Source of the DNA: Tangfeifania diversioriginum
GTDB lineage: Bacteria; Bacteroidota; Bacteroidia; Bacteroidales; Prolixibacteraceae
DNA: 64,000 nt
Direction of reading: 5' to 3'
NCBI RefSeq assembly: GCF_900141875.1
Contig: NZ_FQZE01000002.1
Coordinates: 62,001-126,000, forward strand
Part shown: piece after piece, positions 28,044 to 36,113 of the stretch
Layout of the letters: the number at the start of each line of letters is the position of its first letter
Position numbering within the stretch: the first letter of the stretch is position 1
Program-made: the position numbers and the translations under genes
Notes under the pieces: model-generated
The model's database searches: none
Seen by the model: only the letters and a program-made list of their open reading frames with translations
Told to the model about the DNA's origin: nothing

Positions 28044-28361
28044 CTATTTTGTGTCGGCTGAGGCTGTAGCTGTCTTTTCTTTACCAGCACATCCTTCAGC
28101 TTTTGCCTCTGCTTTGCTTCCTGAACAACCGTCGGCTTTAGCTTCACTTTTTGCTTCACTTCCGGCACATCCTTCAGCTTTTGCTTCCGATTTTGAAGCT
28201 TCTGCTTTTGGTGCTTTTTCAGCTTCCGCAGTTTTGCTGTCACCTTTGTCGGCAACTACAGTTACTTTGTCTTTCTCATCGTCAGTTACTGTTGCGCTTG
28301 CGGTTGATACTGACAAACCGTAAGCCATAACTAATGCAAATACAAACAATACTTTTTTCAT
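28044..28361 (-). CDS. Small exported Cys-repeat protein
   Basis: A 105-residue protein: signal peptide (residues 1 to about 23, ending STASA), an acidic/basic Val-rich linker, then three repeats of the form EAKAEGCAG, giving C65, C79 and C91, each in a Gly-Cys-Ala/Ser-Gly turn within Lys/Glu/Ala-rich helix-like spacers. No known family was recognised. The regular cysteines suggest a metal or redox role outside the cytoplasm, but this is inference. Its location between aspA and hydF in the hydrogenase region is notable. Repeated GC-rich codons make the reverse strand open too, which is a shadow. Confidence 0.75.
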   Translation of the reverse strand: MKKVLFVFALVMAYGLSVSTASATVTDDEKDKVTVVADKGDSKTAEAEKAPKAEASKSEAKAEGCAGSEAKSEAKADGCSGSKAEAKAEGCAGKEKTATASADTK

Positions 28362-28544
28362 AATTTCTAAATTTTTGAGTTATACAATTCTAATTCTTCT
28401 TCTTTGTTAATATAATTTAGATTCAATATTAAGAACTTAATAAATTAACTCCAAAAAATATTAATACTTTTTTATCTTATTATTGGAAATATTATTTAAT
28501 TGTTTGATTTTTAGTTGTGTGTGTTTTGGTTGAAAAGTAGCGTA

Positions 28545-29939
28545 CTAATTTCCTAACTTGTTTACGGACTCCGGAGTTGTCAAATCTTCAAATTCTTTGT
28601 TCGAAATTACACCCGATTTTACTGCTGCTTCTTTTATTGAGGTTTTTTCGTTTTGAGCAATTTCCGCAATTTTTGTCGTCATCGAATAGCCAATTTTGGG
28701 AACGAGGGCGGTTAAAGTTGCAGTAGAATTTTCTACATTTTTTTTGCAAATTTTCTGATTAGCGGTAATTCCAAGAACACATTTTATTTTGAAAATTTTA
28801 CATGCATTGTCGAGCAATGATAAATTTTCAGGCAAAGTGTGTGCGATAAGCGGCATAAACTGGTTCAGTTCGAGATTACCAGCGCTACAGGCCTGTGTAA
28901 GGATTTGGTCATTACCCATGACAAGCAAAGCTGCCTGGGCCACTGCTTCTGGAATTACAGGATTCACTTTGCCGGGCATAATAGAAGAGCCTGCCTGTCG
29001 GGGGGGGAGGTTAATTTCGTTGAATCCGGCATCCGGGCCGCTGCTCATCAGCCGCAGGTCGTTGCTTATTTTGTAAAGGTTCGAAGCACAGGCTTTTAAA
29101 ATTCCCGAAACTTCCACAAAAACATCGGTATTTTGGGTGCCATCGATAAGGTTTTCACTGCGAGCCAACCCAATTCCGGTATTTTCACGCAGCTGGTCGG
29201 TCACTCTAAAGATAAATTTTTTTGGTGCCCCCAGCCCGGTTCCGATTGCCGTACCACCGAGGTTCACAACCCGCAGCCGTTCCTCGCATTTGTAAATACG
29301 CCAGCGATCGCGGTTAAAGGCTTCAGCATAGGCGCTCATTTCACGGCCTAAAGTGGTCAAAACTGCATCTTGTAACTGGGTACGGCCAATTTTCACGATG
29401 TGCGAAAATTTTTTCTCTTTTTGCTGAAATGCTTCCTGGAGTTCGAGCACACTTTGTTCGAGCAATCGAAGCAAACGAATGGCCGCAACTTTCAGAGCGG
29501 TGGGATAAGTATCGTTTGTAGATTGGTGCAGGTTGATGTCGTCGAGCGGTGAAACGATATCGTAGTTTCCAGGTTTTTTCCCAAGAATCTGCAGCGCCCG
29601 GTTAGCAATCACTTCGTTCACATTCATGTTGGTGGAAGTTCCGGCACCGCCTTGCAGTGCATCAACAAGTATGTGTTCAGAAAGCAAACCCTGGCTCATT
29701 TCGAAACAAGTTTTTTCAATGGCCTCTGCTTTTTCAGGATTTTCTTTCCAAAAACCAAGTTGCGTATTTGTTTGCGCGCAAGCCAGTTTTACTTCACCAT
29801 AAGCTTTAATCAGTTCAGGGTGAATGGTTTTTCCTGATAGCGGAAAATTTTCAACTGCCCGTGCAGTGTGTATTCCCCAAAGTGCATCAGCGGGGATTTG
29901 TTTTTGGCCGAGGAAATCAGTTTCGTTTCTGTGAATCAT
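28545..29939 (-). CDS. aspA: Aspartate ammonia-lyase
   Basis: A 464-residue member of the aspartase/fumarase superfamily: deaminates L-aspartate to fumarate and ammonia. The C-terminal signature GSSIMPGKVNPVIPE, the catalytic-site NDTYPTALKVA and GTQNTDVFVEVSG are all present, at the expected spacing. Length fits AspA. The gene starts 2 bp after the DUF2442 stop codon and is co-directional with hydG and hydF. The ammonia it makes could feed the amine bridge of the H-cluster, or it may serve fumarate respiration; both are inference. Confidence 0.95.
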   Translation of the reverse strand: MIHRNETDFLGQKQIPADALWGIHTARAVENFPLSGKTIHPELIKAYGEVKLACAQTNTQLGFWKENPEKAEAIEKTCFEMSQGLLSEHILVDALQGGAGTSTNMNVNEVIANRALQILGKKPGNYDIVSPLDDINLHQSTNDTYPTALKVAAIRLLRLLEQSVLELQEAFQQKEKKFSHIVKIGRTQLQDAVLTTLGREMSAYAEAFNRDRWRIYKCEERLRVVNLGGTAIGTGLGAPKKFIFRVTDQLRENTGIGLARSENLIDGTQNTDVFVEVSGILKACASNLYKISNDLRLMSSGPDAGFNEINLPPRQAGSSIMPGKVNPVIPEAVAQAALLVMGNDQILTQACSAGNLELNQFMPLIAHTLPENLSLLDNACKIFKIKCVLGITANQKICKKNVENSTATLTALVPKIGYSMTTKIAEIAQNEKTSIKEAAVKSGVISNKEFEDLTTPESVNKLGN

Positions 29940-29941
29940 GG

Positions 29942-30223
29942 TTAGGAGATTTGTCCTTTTTTTAAATCTTCAACAGGGAATATCATGTCATAATCATTCC
30001 AGTTAATGTTCCCGTCTACAATTTCAAAATTTCTAAAATTAGTTTTATCAAGGTATTTTTTTATTGCAGGATGTTGTGAGTTTTTTAAGAATGACTCAAA
30101 ATCAACAATTGTTTTAGTTTCGTCATTAAATGTAATTTGGAGTTTATAGTTATCCAATATAACAGTACCAGTAACTGCAATTTTTATCTGATAATCTACA
30201 ATTGGTTCTTCAACTATTTTCAT
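29942..30223 (-). CDS. DUF2442-family protein
   Basis: A 93-residue protein with the DUF2442 pattern (KLQITFNDETKTIVDFESFL and IVDGNINWNDYDMIFPVEDL). Partner of the DUF4160 gene, whose end overlaps its start by 4 bp. Such pairs resemble toxin-antitoxin or regulatory modules, though no activity is established. It lies 2 bp before aspA, inside the hydrogenase-maturation gene set. Confidence 0.85.
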   Translation of the reverse strand: MKIVEEPIVDYQIKIAVTGTVILDNYKLQITFNDETKTIVDFESFLKNSQHPAIKKYLDKTNFRNFEIVDGNINWNDYDMIFPVEDLKKGQIS

Positions 30224-30525
30224 TTTAATCGCTTTGTTACTCTTTCAAATGGAATTTCCTTATGTAGTACAAAATACTGTATCCATTTTTCAACAATATT
30301 GTCTCCGTAAACTTCCAAAAAATCTCTGAAATTTTGAATATCACTTTTTGAAAGTGGCATTCGACCTTTCACTTGTTTTAAAATTATCTTTTCAATTTTA
30401 CCATCGACAATAGTAAATTCTGCTCTGATTTCATTTTCTCCTCTTTTAGCATGAACATGGATTGGCTCATGTTCATTTGAATAAAAGAAAATCAAAATTC
30501 CTAAATACTCATAGATCTTTGGCAT
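30220..30525 (-). CDS. DUF4160-family protein
   Basis: A 101-residue protein. It has the family core IFFYSNEHEPIHVHAKRGEN followed by a short helical C-terminus with SDIQNFRDFLEVYGDNI. DUF4160 proteins sit next to DUF2442 proteins in many bacteria, often within mobile or TA-like modules. Here the pair overlaps by 4 bp and separates hydG from aspA, with a 7-nt periodic repeat (30575-30609) just upstream. Function unknown. Confidence 0.88.
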   Translation of the reverse strand: MPKIYEYLGILIFFYSNEHEPIHVHAKRGENEIRAEFTIVDGKIEKIILKQVKGRMPLSKSDIQNFRDFLEVYGDNIVEKWIQYFVLHKEIPFERVTKRLK

Positions 30526-30574
30526 TTCATAAAATTAAGAAACCTTTTGAATATTATCAATATTTTACTGACAG

Positions 30575-30609
30575 CTTCTGTCTTCCAACTTCCGACTTCC
30601 TTCTTCAAC
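30575..30609. repeat. 7-nt periodic array between hydG and DUF4160
   Basis: Five consecutive heptamers on the plus strand: CTTCTGT, CTTCCAA, CTTCCGA, CTTCCTT, CTTCAAC. The last covers the hydG stop codon. The pattern matches the longer array at 42505-42616. On the minus strand it lies upstream of the DUF4160 start. Confidence 0.65.
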
Positions 30610-32005
30610 AATACACATCATCTCTTCCGGCTTCCACGCGTTTTACCAGTTTTTCGGCGCGTTGTTTTGCCAGTCCGTCCATTCCGGCAATGGTTTCTCT
30701 GATTAGCCGGTTCCCGATTTCAGTGGTTTCGGGTGTCGCATAATTTTGCAGGTATTCTTTAAATGACGACAAGCCGTTGGGTGCGCAGTGCAGTTTAATG
30801 TCCCCCGGTTTGGCCAGGTCCATAAAATCCTGACCGGTGCGGCCAAGCCGGTAACAGGCGGTGCAGAACGAAGGAATGTAGCCCATTTTTGCCACATCTT
30901 GAATTACTTCATCGAGCGGACGGTGATCGCCTAAACTGAACTGGCCTGAAGGATCGTCCTCATCTTCCTCATGTTCGTAACCTCCCGGGTTTGTGCGGCT
31001 GCCGGCTGAAATCTGGCTTACGCCCAGCGCAAACGTTTCGCGGCGCATTTTTGCTGTTTCGCGCGTTGACATGATGATGCCGGTATATGGAACTGCCAGC
31101 CGGAGTATAGCCACAATTTTCCGGAAATCGATGTCCGAAACCGGGAAGGGTGGGTGAGCAGCCAGGTCGCTTCCGGTGGCCGGTTCCAGTCGCGGAACAC
31201 TGATGGTGTGCGGCCCCACGCCAAATTGTTTCTCCAGCTCGCGGATGTGTTGCATCATCGCCAAAATTTCAAAACGGTAATCGAATAACCCGAAAAGCAC
31301 GCCAATTCCCAGATCGTCAATGCCGGCTTCCATGGCCCGGTGCAACGACCAGGCACGCCAGTTGTAATCGCGTTTTTTGCCGCCCAAATGAACTTTTTTG
31401 TAGGTTTCGCGGTGATACGTTTCCTGGAAAATTTGGTAAGTTCCGATGTTGGCTTTTTTCAGTTCCACGAATTCCTCGGTTGAAAGCGGTGCGATGTTCA
31501 CATTTACCCGGCGAATTTCGCCATGCTCCGATTTCACTTCGTAAATTGTTTTAATTGAATCGAGAACATACTGAAATCCTTGATTTGGATAGGATTCACC
31601 GGCCACCATTAAAATTCGTTTATGCCCATGGTTGATAAGCACCTCCACCTCTTTGGCAATTTGTTCCTGCGTAAGTGCATTGCGCACAATGTCTTTGTTG
31701 GTGGCCCTGAACGCGCAGTACAAACACTCGTTGGAGCAGAGATTGGAAATATAGAGCGGGGCAAACAAAACAAGCCGTTTCCCGTAGATGGTTTCTTTCA
31801 CCTGGTTGGCAGTGTCGAAAAGTTCGCCGAGCAAAACCGGATCGCTGATATTCGTGAGCGCGGCCACATCTTCCATGTCGAGGCCTTTCATCTCGGCAGC
31901 TTTGGCCAAAATTTCCCTGATTTTGTAACTATCGGCAGTTTTATGGGCATTGAGCACATCCCACACTTTTTGTTCGTTTATAAAATCGGCTGGTACATTA
32001 TACAT
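30605..32005 (-). CDS. hydG: [FeFe]-hydrogenase H-cluster radical SAM maturase HydG
   Basis: A 466-residue enzyme of standard HydG length. The radical-SAM cluster motif CSNECLYC gives C90, C94 and C97. A C-terminal CTACYRLGRTGQDF segment carries the second, auxiliary cluster ligands. HydG cleaves tyrosine to make the CO and CN ligands and the Fe synthon of the H-cluster. The gene lies 76 bp downstream of the TM1266-type regulator, in the same direction, and its stop codon overlaps a heptamer array. Confidence is high. Confidence 0.97.
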   Translation of the reverse strand: MYNVPADFINEQKVWDVLNAHKTADSYKIREILAKAAEMKGLDMEDVAALTNISDPVLLGELFDTANQVKETIYGKRLVLFAPLYISNLCSNECLYCAFRATNKDIVRNALTQEQIAKEVEVLINHGHKRILMVAGESYPNQGFQYVLDSIKTIYEVKSEHGEIRRVNVNIAPLSTEEFVELKKANIGTYQIFQETYHRETYKKVHLGGKKRDYNWRAWSLHRAMEAGIDDLGIGVLFGLFDYRFEILAMMQHIRELEKQFGVGPHTISVPRLEPATGSDLAAHPPFPVSDIDFRKIVAILRLAVPYTGIIMSTRETAKMRRETFALGVSQISAGSRTNPGGYEHEEDEDDPSGQFSLGDHRPLDEVIQDVAKMGYIPSFCTACYRLGRTGQDFMDLAKPGDIKLHCAPNGLSSFKEYLQNYATPETTEIGNRLIRETIAGMDGLAKQRAEKLVKRVEAGRDDVYC

Positions 32006-32081
32006 TGTTCTGTTATTTTAAGTTGTTTTTTCGTTTCATATTTTAGATTCAATACTGAATACTGTGACAGATCACTGCGAC

Positions 32082-32339
32082 TTACTTCTTTGCTAATCCT
32101 GATTTGACTGAAACTCCATTGACACGACCGAGTTTCCCGGTCAAAACGCCCACTTCATCAGTGGTGGCATCTATTACAAGTGTAATTACCGATGTATTTC
32201 CTTTGGCATTGGGCAGCCCGGTGCGTGCCAAAATAAGTCCGGCGTGTTCACTCAGAACATCATTTACAATGCCCGAACACTTTTCGCGGTTGTCTATAAT
32301 GACTCCGACAAAACCCAGTCGTTTCTGACTTTCAGTCAT
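32082..32339 (-). CDS. TM1266-type iron-only hydrogenase system regulator
   Basis: An 85-residue ACT-like protein. It has the family features: RLGFVGVIIDNREKCSGIVN, SEHAGLILARTGLPN and VITLVIDATTDEVGVLTGKLG. These small proteins occur almost only beside [FeFe]-hydrogenase maturation genes and are thought to act as sensors or regulators; the ligand is not known. It is the first gene of the minus-strand maturation set, upstream of hydG. Confidence 0.9.
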   Translation of the reverse strand: MTESQKRLGFVGVIIDNREKCSGIVNDVLSEHAGLILARTGLPNAKGNTSVITLVIDATTDEVGVLTGKLGRVNGVSVKSGLAKK

Positions 32340-32586
32340 GTCCTAAAATTTTATGCGGGAAGAAAGTTGGGGAAGTTTCAAAGCAATGACGGACTAATCC
32401 TGTTTATTCATCCATAATCCTTCATCTTTTATTCTTCGTCTTCTTTCCCTAAGGTCAGCTTTGCCTTCCCGCAGGATTCAGTTTCAAATGTAAAAGTTTC
32501 TTTTTCAAATAAAGAAGAGAAATGGGGGCAATTTTTATGTTATTCAGTATGTTTTAGCTTTTTATAACAATCATTGGTATAGAATT

Positions 32587-34872
32587 TTAATTCTGCGATA
32601 CCGCAATATTTTTTGAATCTACAGGTTTCCCGTCAATGAGCAGAGTGAGCCTGTAAACTCCCGGTCTGATGGCAGCATAATCGGTCAAATCAAACTTAAT
32701 CCTGATGTATCCGTCATCAGTGTAATGCACTTCAACTTCATCCATTTTATGTCCGAGATTATCGAATAAAAGCAGCGCAATCCTGCTTTCTTTATCTGCT
32801 TCCTGAATGTTGAGCCACACTTTGAATTTTTCAGAAGCAGGGTTCGGATACACCTGGTCGATGGTAGATCTGTTCTCAGCCACTTGCTGTTCCCCGCCAA
32901 ATCTTTTAAAAGCATCTGCTGAATATAAAGCAGAAGTATAGCCTCCACCTCCGTAACTACCCACAGCAAGGTCACTTACTCCGGCGGGAAGCGGCAATGG
33001 TTGTGTAACTGTTGCGGTTGAATCTCCAGTGTTGCGGATGAGCGAATCGATGGCTATAAAAGAGGTATAGCGGGTGAGCAGGTTGTATTTCAATCCGAGT
33101 TCGATGATTTCTTCTTTAACTGCTTCATCCTGTTCGCCGTATTGGTTGAGCTGGCCGTAATCGTCGAGGCGCTGAATTACATGGCGCGCCCACAAATATT
33201 TGAGTGCTGAATTTTGTTCCGAAGGCAGATAATTGTTTACATACAGTTTTTGATGAAAATCGTGATTGCCTGATAAACCGCTGATTTCGAATGAACCCTG
33301 CGGTGTGCCTTCATATTTACCGAAAATCAGAATGGGCCGCTCGGCAAAAACATCGGGCACAGTTGGTGGTTCCACGCTGTTTACCTGGAAATTATTGAAA
33401 TCGACATCGATGTTTGTGAGAACAGGCGACTGGATATATTTTCGAAATTTTTCGGCTTTTAGCGGCGCTTCTTCCTGGTTGAGAATGACAAACGGTTCGC
33501 CCATCCCCACGCGGGCCAGTCCTTCAATCAGGTAGCGGTTTACCGAACTCCCGATACCGAATGCAAAAACATTGGCCTCCGACAAACTGTTGCGAATGAG
33601 TGAGAAAGCTTCTTTTTCAATGGTCACATAACCGTCGGTAACCACCACAAAAGTGCGCGAATAATTTTCCGTTCCCTTCAGTGCAAATGCCTTTTTAAGT
33701 GCTGCCAGCATATTGGTTCCGCCACTGCCTTGCTTGTTGCTAATCATATCCAGTGCTTTGTCGATGTTTTCCTGGCTGGCATCAAGCGAAGTTTCCGACA
33801 ATACCTGCGAACCGCCGGCAAAACACATCACATTAAATTTGTCGGTTGGTTTCAGGTTCGAGATCAAATCGGTCAGCACTGTTTTTGAAATGCTGATGGG
33901 GAAACCGTTCATTGAGCCCGAAACATCCATGATGAAAACATATTCACGCGGCGGAATTTCATTTTCATAAACCTGCCGGGGAGGCTGTACCATCGTCAGG
34001 AAGAAGTTTTCTTTCTCCCCTTCATAAAGTAGCATTCCCGATTCCAGCCGGTCGGAAGAAAGCTGGTAATTCAGCACAAAATCTTTATTCCCCGATTTTT
34101 TTGCCTCTTCAGGAAGCGAACAGGTTGCAGAATTTTGCGAGGGAAAATCAATTTCCAGCGTTTCATGCGACGGTGACTCAACCGATTGAATTTTCATGCC
34201 GGCATTCAAATTCACGTCGATGTCGAAATCGTACAGCGGTGCCTCTCCTTCATGGGTATAAGGAATTTCAACCCAGGAGCTGTCTTCGTCGGCCGAGATT
34301 TCGGCATAGCGCGGACCAACAACCGTTGGATAGACAAATTTATAAATTCCTTCTTCCGGAGTAATCAGCTCCACATATTTCATTTCAACATTGATGGTAT
34401 CACCGGGCATAATATTCGCCACATTCATCTGGAAAACATTCGGGCGCTGTTGTTCGAGCAGCGAGGTGGTTTTTCCTTCTTCTTTCGCCTCTTCGTATTC
34501 TTCGCGTGCCTGCTCCGCTTCCCTGATTTTTGCAATGAGAATGCGGTCGCCAATTTCCATTTGCATCGCGTAAACCGCCGCTTTTGTGGAAGCCGGGAAT
34601 ACATAAATGGCCTCCAGTGGCACCTGGCCGGTGTTGCAGTAAGTTTGGCGAACTGTTACATCGGCCATTACGCCGCTGATATTTACTTTGGCAGTCGTCG
34701 ATTTCAGCGGAAGCTGATCTACATTATCATCAGTACCTTTTACAAAAAAGTAAGGCGATAGTGTTTTATCTTCTTCTTGTTGTTCCTGTGCTTGTGAAAT
34801 AATGGAGAGAAACGATGCGAAAACAATTAAGAGAACTGTTTCCATTTTTGAAGGAGAGTAAAGTGATTTCAT
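32587..34872 (-). CDS. VIT- and VWA-domain surface protein with T9SS sorting domain
   Basis: A 761-residue protein. Signal peptide (residues 1 to about 29, ending SQAQ); VIT domain (about 35-175, with VNISGVMADVTVRQTY and ANIMPGDTINVEMKYVELI); a beta region; VWA domain (about 305-470) with an intact MIDAS start (FIMDVSGSMNG, the DxSxS motif); and a C-terminal type A sorting domain (VYPNPASEKFKVWL). VIT-VWA proteins of this kind are surface adhesion or matrix-binding proteins in other systems. The ligand is unknown. It sits between the hydrogenase regulator and the TspO gene with no visible functional link. Confidence 0.88.
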   Translation of the reverse strand: MKSLYSPSKMETVLLIVFASFLSIISQAQEQQEEDKTLSPYFFVKGTDDNVDQLPLKSTTAKVNISGVMADVTVRQTYCNTGQVPLEAIYVFPASTKAAVYAMQMEIGDRILIAKIREAEQAREEYEEAKEEGKTTSLLEQQRPNVFQMNVANIMPGDTINVEMKYVELITPEEGIYKFVYPTVVGPRYAEISADEDSSWVEIPYTHEGEAPLYDFDIDVNLNAGMKIQSVESPSHETLEIDFPSQNSATCSLPEEAKKSGNKDFVLNYQLSSDRLESGMLLYEGEKENFFLTMVQPPRQVYENEIPPREYVFIMDVSGSMNGFPISISKTVLTDLISNLKPTDKFNVMCFAGGSQVLSETSLDASQENIDKALDMISNKQGSGGTNMLAALKKAFALKGTENYSRTFVVVTDGYVTIEKEAFSLIRNSLSEANVFAFGIGSSVNRYLIEGLARVGMGEPFVILNQEEAPLKAEKFRKYIQSPVLTNIDVDFNNFQVNSVEPPTVPDVFAERPILIFGKYEGTPQGSFEISGLSGNHDFHQKLYVNNYLPSEQNSALKYLWARHVIQRLDDYGQLNQYGEQDEAVKEEIIELGLKYNLLTRYTSFIAIDSLIRNTGDSTATVTQPLPLPAGVSDLAVGSYGGGGYTSALYSADAFKRFGGEQQVAENRSTIDQVYPNPASEKFKVWLNIQEADKESRIALLLFDNLGHKMDEVEVHYTDDGYIRIKFDLTDYAAIRPGVYRLTLLIDGKPVDSKNIAVSQN

Positions 34873-35087
34873 AACGCTGAGATTTTAGTTGTTGGAAGGT
34901 AGATGCAGGCAGACCGGAATTGGTTGCGTGAAAGAAATAAATATTTTAAGTATTTGTTTATTTTACCGTGGGAAACGGGAATGATTTCTAAATTTCCGGA
35001 AAATTTTTTTGTGAAATTTTGTGTTTTAGTGTCTTGCGCCGAAGGCATCACTATGTGAGTGGCAAAATGAATATGTCACGAAAATGG

Positions 35088-35882
35088 TTAAATTTCCCCG
35101 CGCTTCAATTTTTCAAACGGCGATGTTTTTCTGTTTTTAAAACCGTGAATCGATATCGCAATAAACAAAATGGCAGAAGCTGCAAGTGCTGCAATTACAA
35201 TTTCCTGATTGATTTGCCACTGTTTCATGGCAATGGCTATCAGCGCCCAGATTCCAACCACCGCTGCTTCGCGCATATTTCGGGTTTTTATCAAAAAGAG
35301 ATAAATTAGAGTGGCTGCAACAATCATAATAATTGCCCATACTTCTGCTGAAATAAATCCGCCTTGCCAGCCAGTGCTTACCAGGAATACCGAAATATTG
35401 GCCACGGTGGCAACAATAATCCAGCCCAGGTAAATACAAATGGGCCACCAAACAAAAGCAATTTTCCGCACGGACGCAACCCAAATTTCGAGCCGCAGGC
35501 GGATGGTCAGCATGATGAGTGAAAGCAGCAAAACCAGTATCAGCAACACGGAAAGTCCCATTTGTTCGTTGAGCCAGGCGACTATCCAAAATCCGTTGGC
35601 CATATTTCCAAGCGCAAACCACCAGCCGGCTTGTTTAAACTCCCGATCTTCTTTTCGATTGAACCAGGCAAACCACTGGTAAGCTACAAAAGCAATCAGC
35701 ATTAAATAAATGATGCCCCAAATGGCAAATGCATAACCAGCCGGGGTAAAAAGTGTTTCGTATTTCGCACTGACTTCGCCCACTGTAGTCCCGCTAAAAA
35801 GCTGGCTTCCCTGCAGCGAATTCATAATTAGTGCAAAAATCAGTGTGATGGTATTGACAAGCAGTAAACTGATTCTTTTCAT
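35088..35882 (-). CDS. Tryptophan-rich sensory protein-like (TspO/MBR relative) membrane protein
   Basis: A 264-residue membrane protein. The start KRISLLLVNTITLIFALIMN and the block TPAGYAFAIWGIIYLMLIAF are typical of the larger Bacteroidota TspO-like family, which has more helices (about seven or eight here) than the five of classic TspO. Classic TspO binds tetrapyrroles and acts in stress responses; that role is not shown for this longer form. Transcribed alone on the minus strand. Confidence 0.82.
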   Translation of the reverse strand: MKRISLLLVNTITLIFALIMNSLQGSQLFSGTTVGEVSAKYETLFTPAGYAFAIWGIIYLMLIAFVAYQWFAWFNRKEDREFKQAGWWFALGNMANGFWIVAWLNEQMGLSVLLILVLLLSLIMLTIRLRLEIWVASVRKIAFVWWPICIYLGWIIVATVANISVFLVSTGWQGGFISAEVWAIIMIVAATLIYLFLIKTRNMREAAVVGIWALIAIAMKQWQINQEIVIAALAASAILFIAISIHGFKNRKTSPFEKLKRGEI

Positions 35883-35955
35883 AAAATTTGATTATTGGTT
35901 TTTTTACTTTTTGAAACGAATGTTTTTGGTTTATGTTCATTTAAATTAACTGGAA

Positions 35956-36022
35956 TCCCGCAGATTTCGCAGATGAACGCTGATTTATTACTTTTCTGCT
36001 AAAATCTGCGAAATCAGCGGGA
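35956..36022. repeat. Long inverted repeat hairpin (TCCCGCAGATTTCGCAGAT family)
   Basis: Left arm TCCCGCAGATTTCGCAGAT (35956-35974) and right arm ATCTGCGAAATCAGCGGGA (36004-36022) pair at 18 of 19 positions across a 29-nt loop. It lies between the divergent TspO and hydE genes. No T-run follows it, so it does not look like an ordinary terminator. Confidence 0.8.
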
Positions 36023-36113
36023 GATTTTCTTATGGTTATTCTGAATGGTATTTTGTAAAATATTAAATTGCTCCATCATAAAAATCCTGCTGAAAGTAAC
36101 TATTTTTGGGTTC

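Noticed and set aside
28030-28323. 97-residue plus-strand frame rich in Ser/Ala/Pro opposite the Cys-repeat gene
   Set aside because: It is the antisense shadow of the GC-biased EAKAEGCAG repeats; no start context, no signal, and the minus frame has a signal peptide and terminator.
30575-30609. CRISPR-like or direct repeat array
   Set aside because: The units are 7 nt with no unique spacers, so this is a short-period array, not CRISPR.
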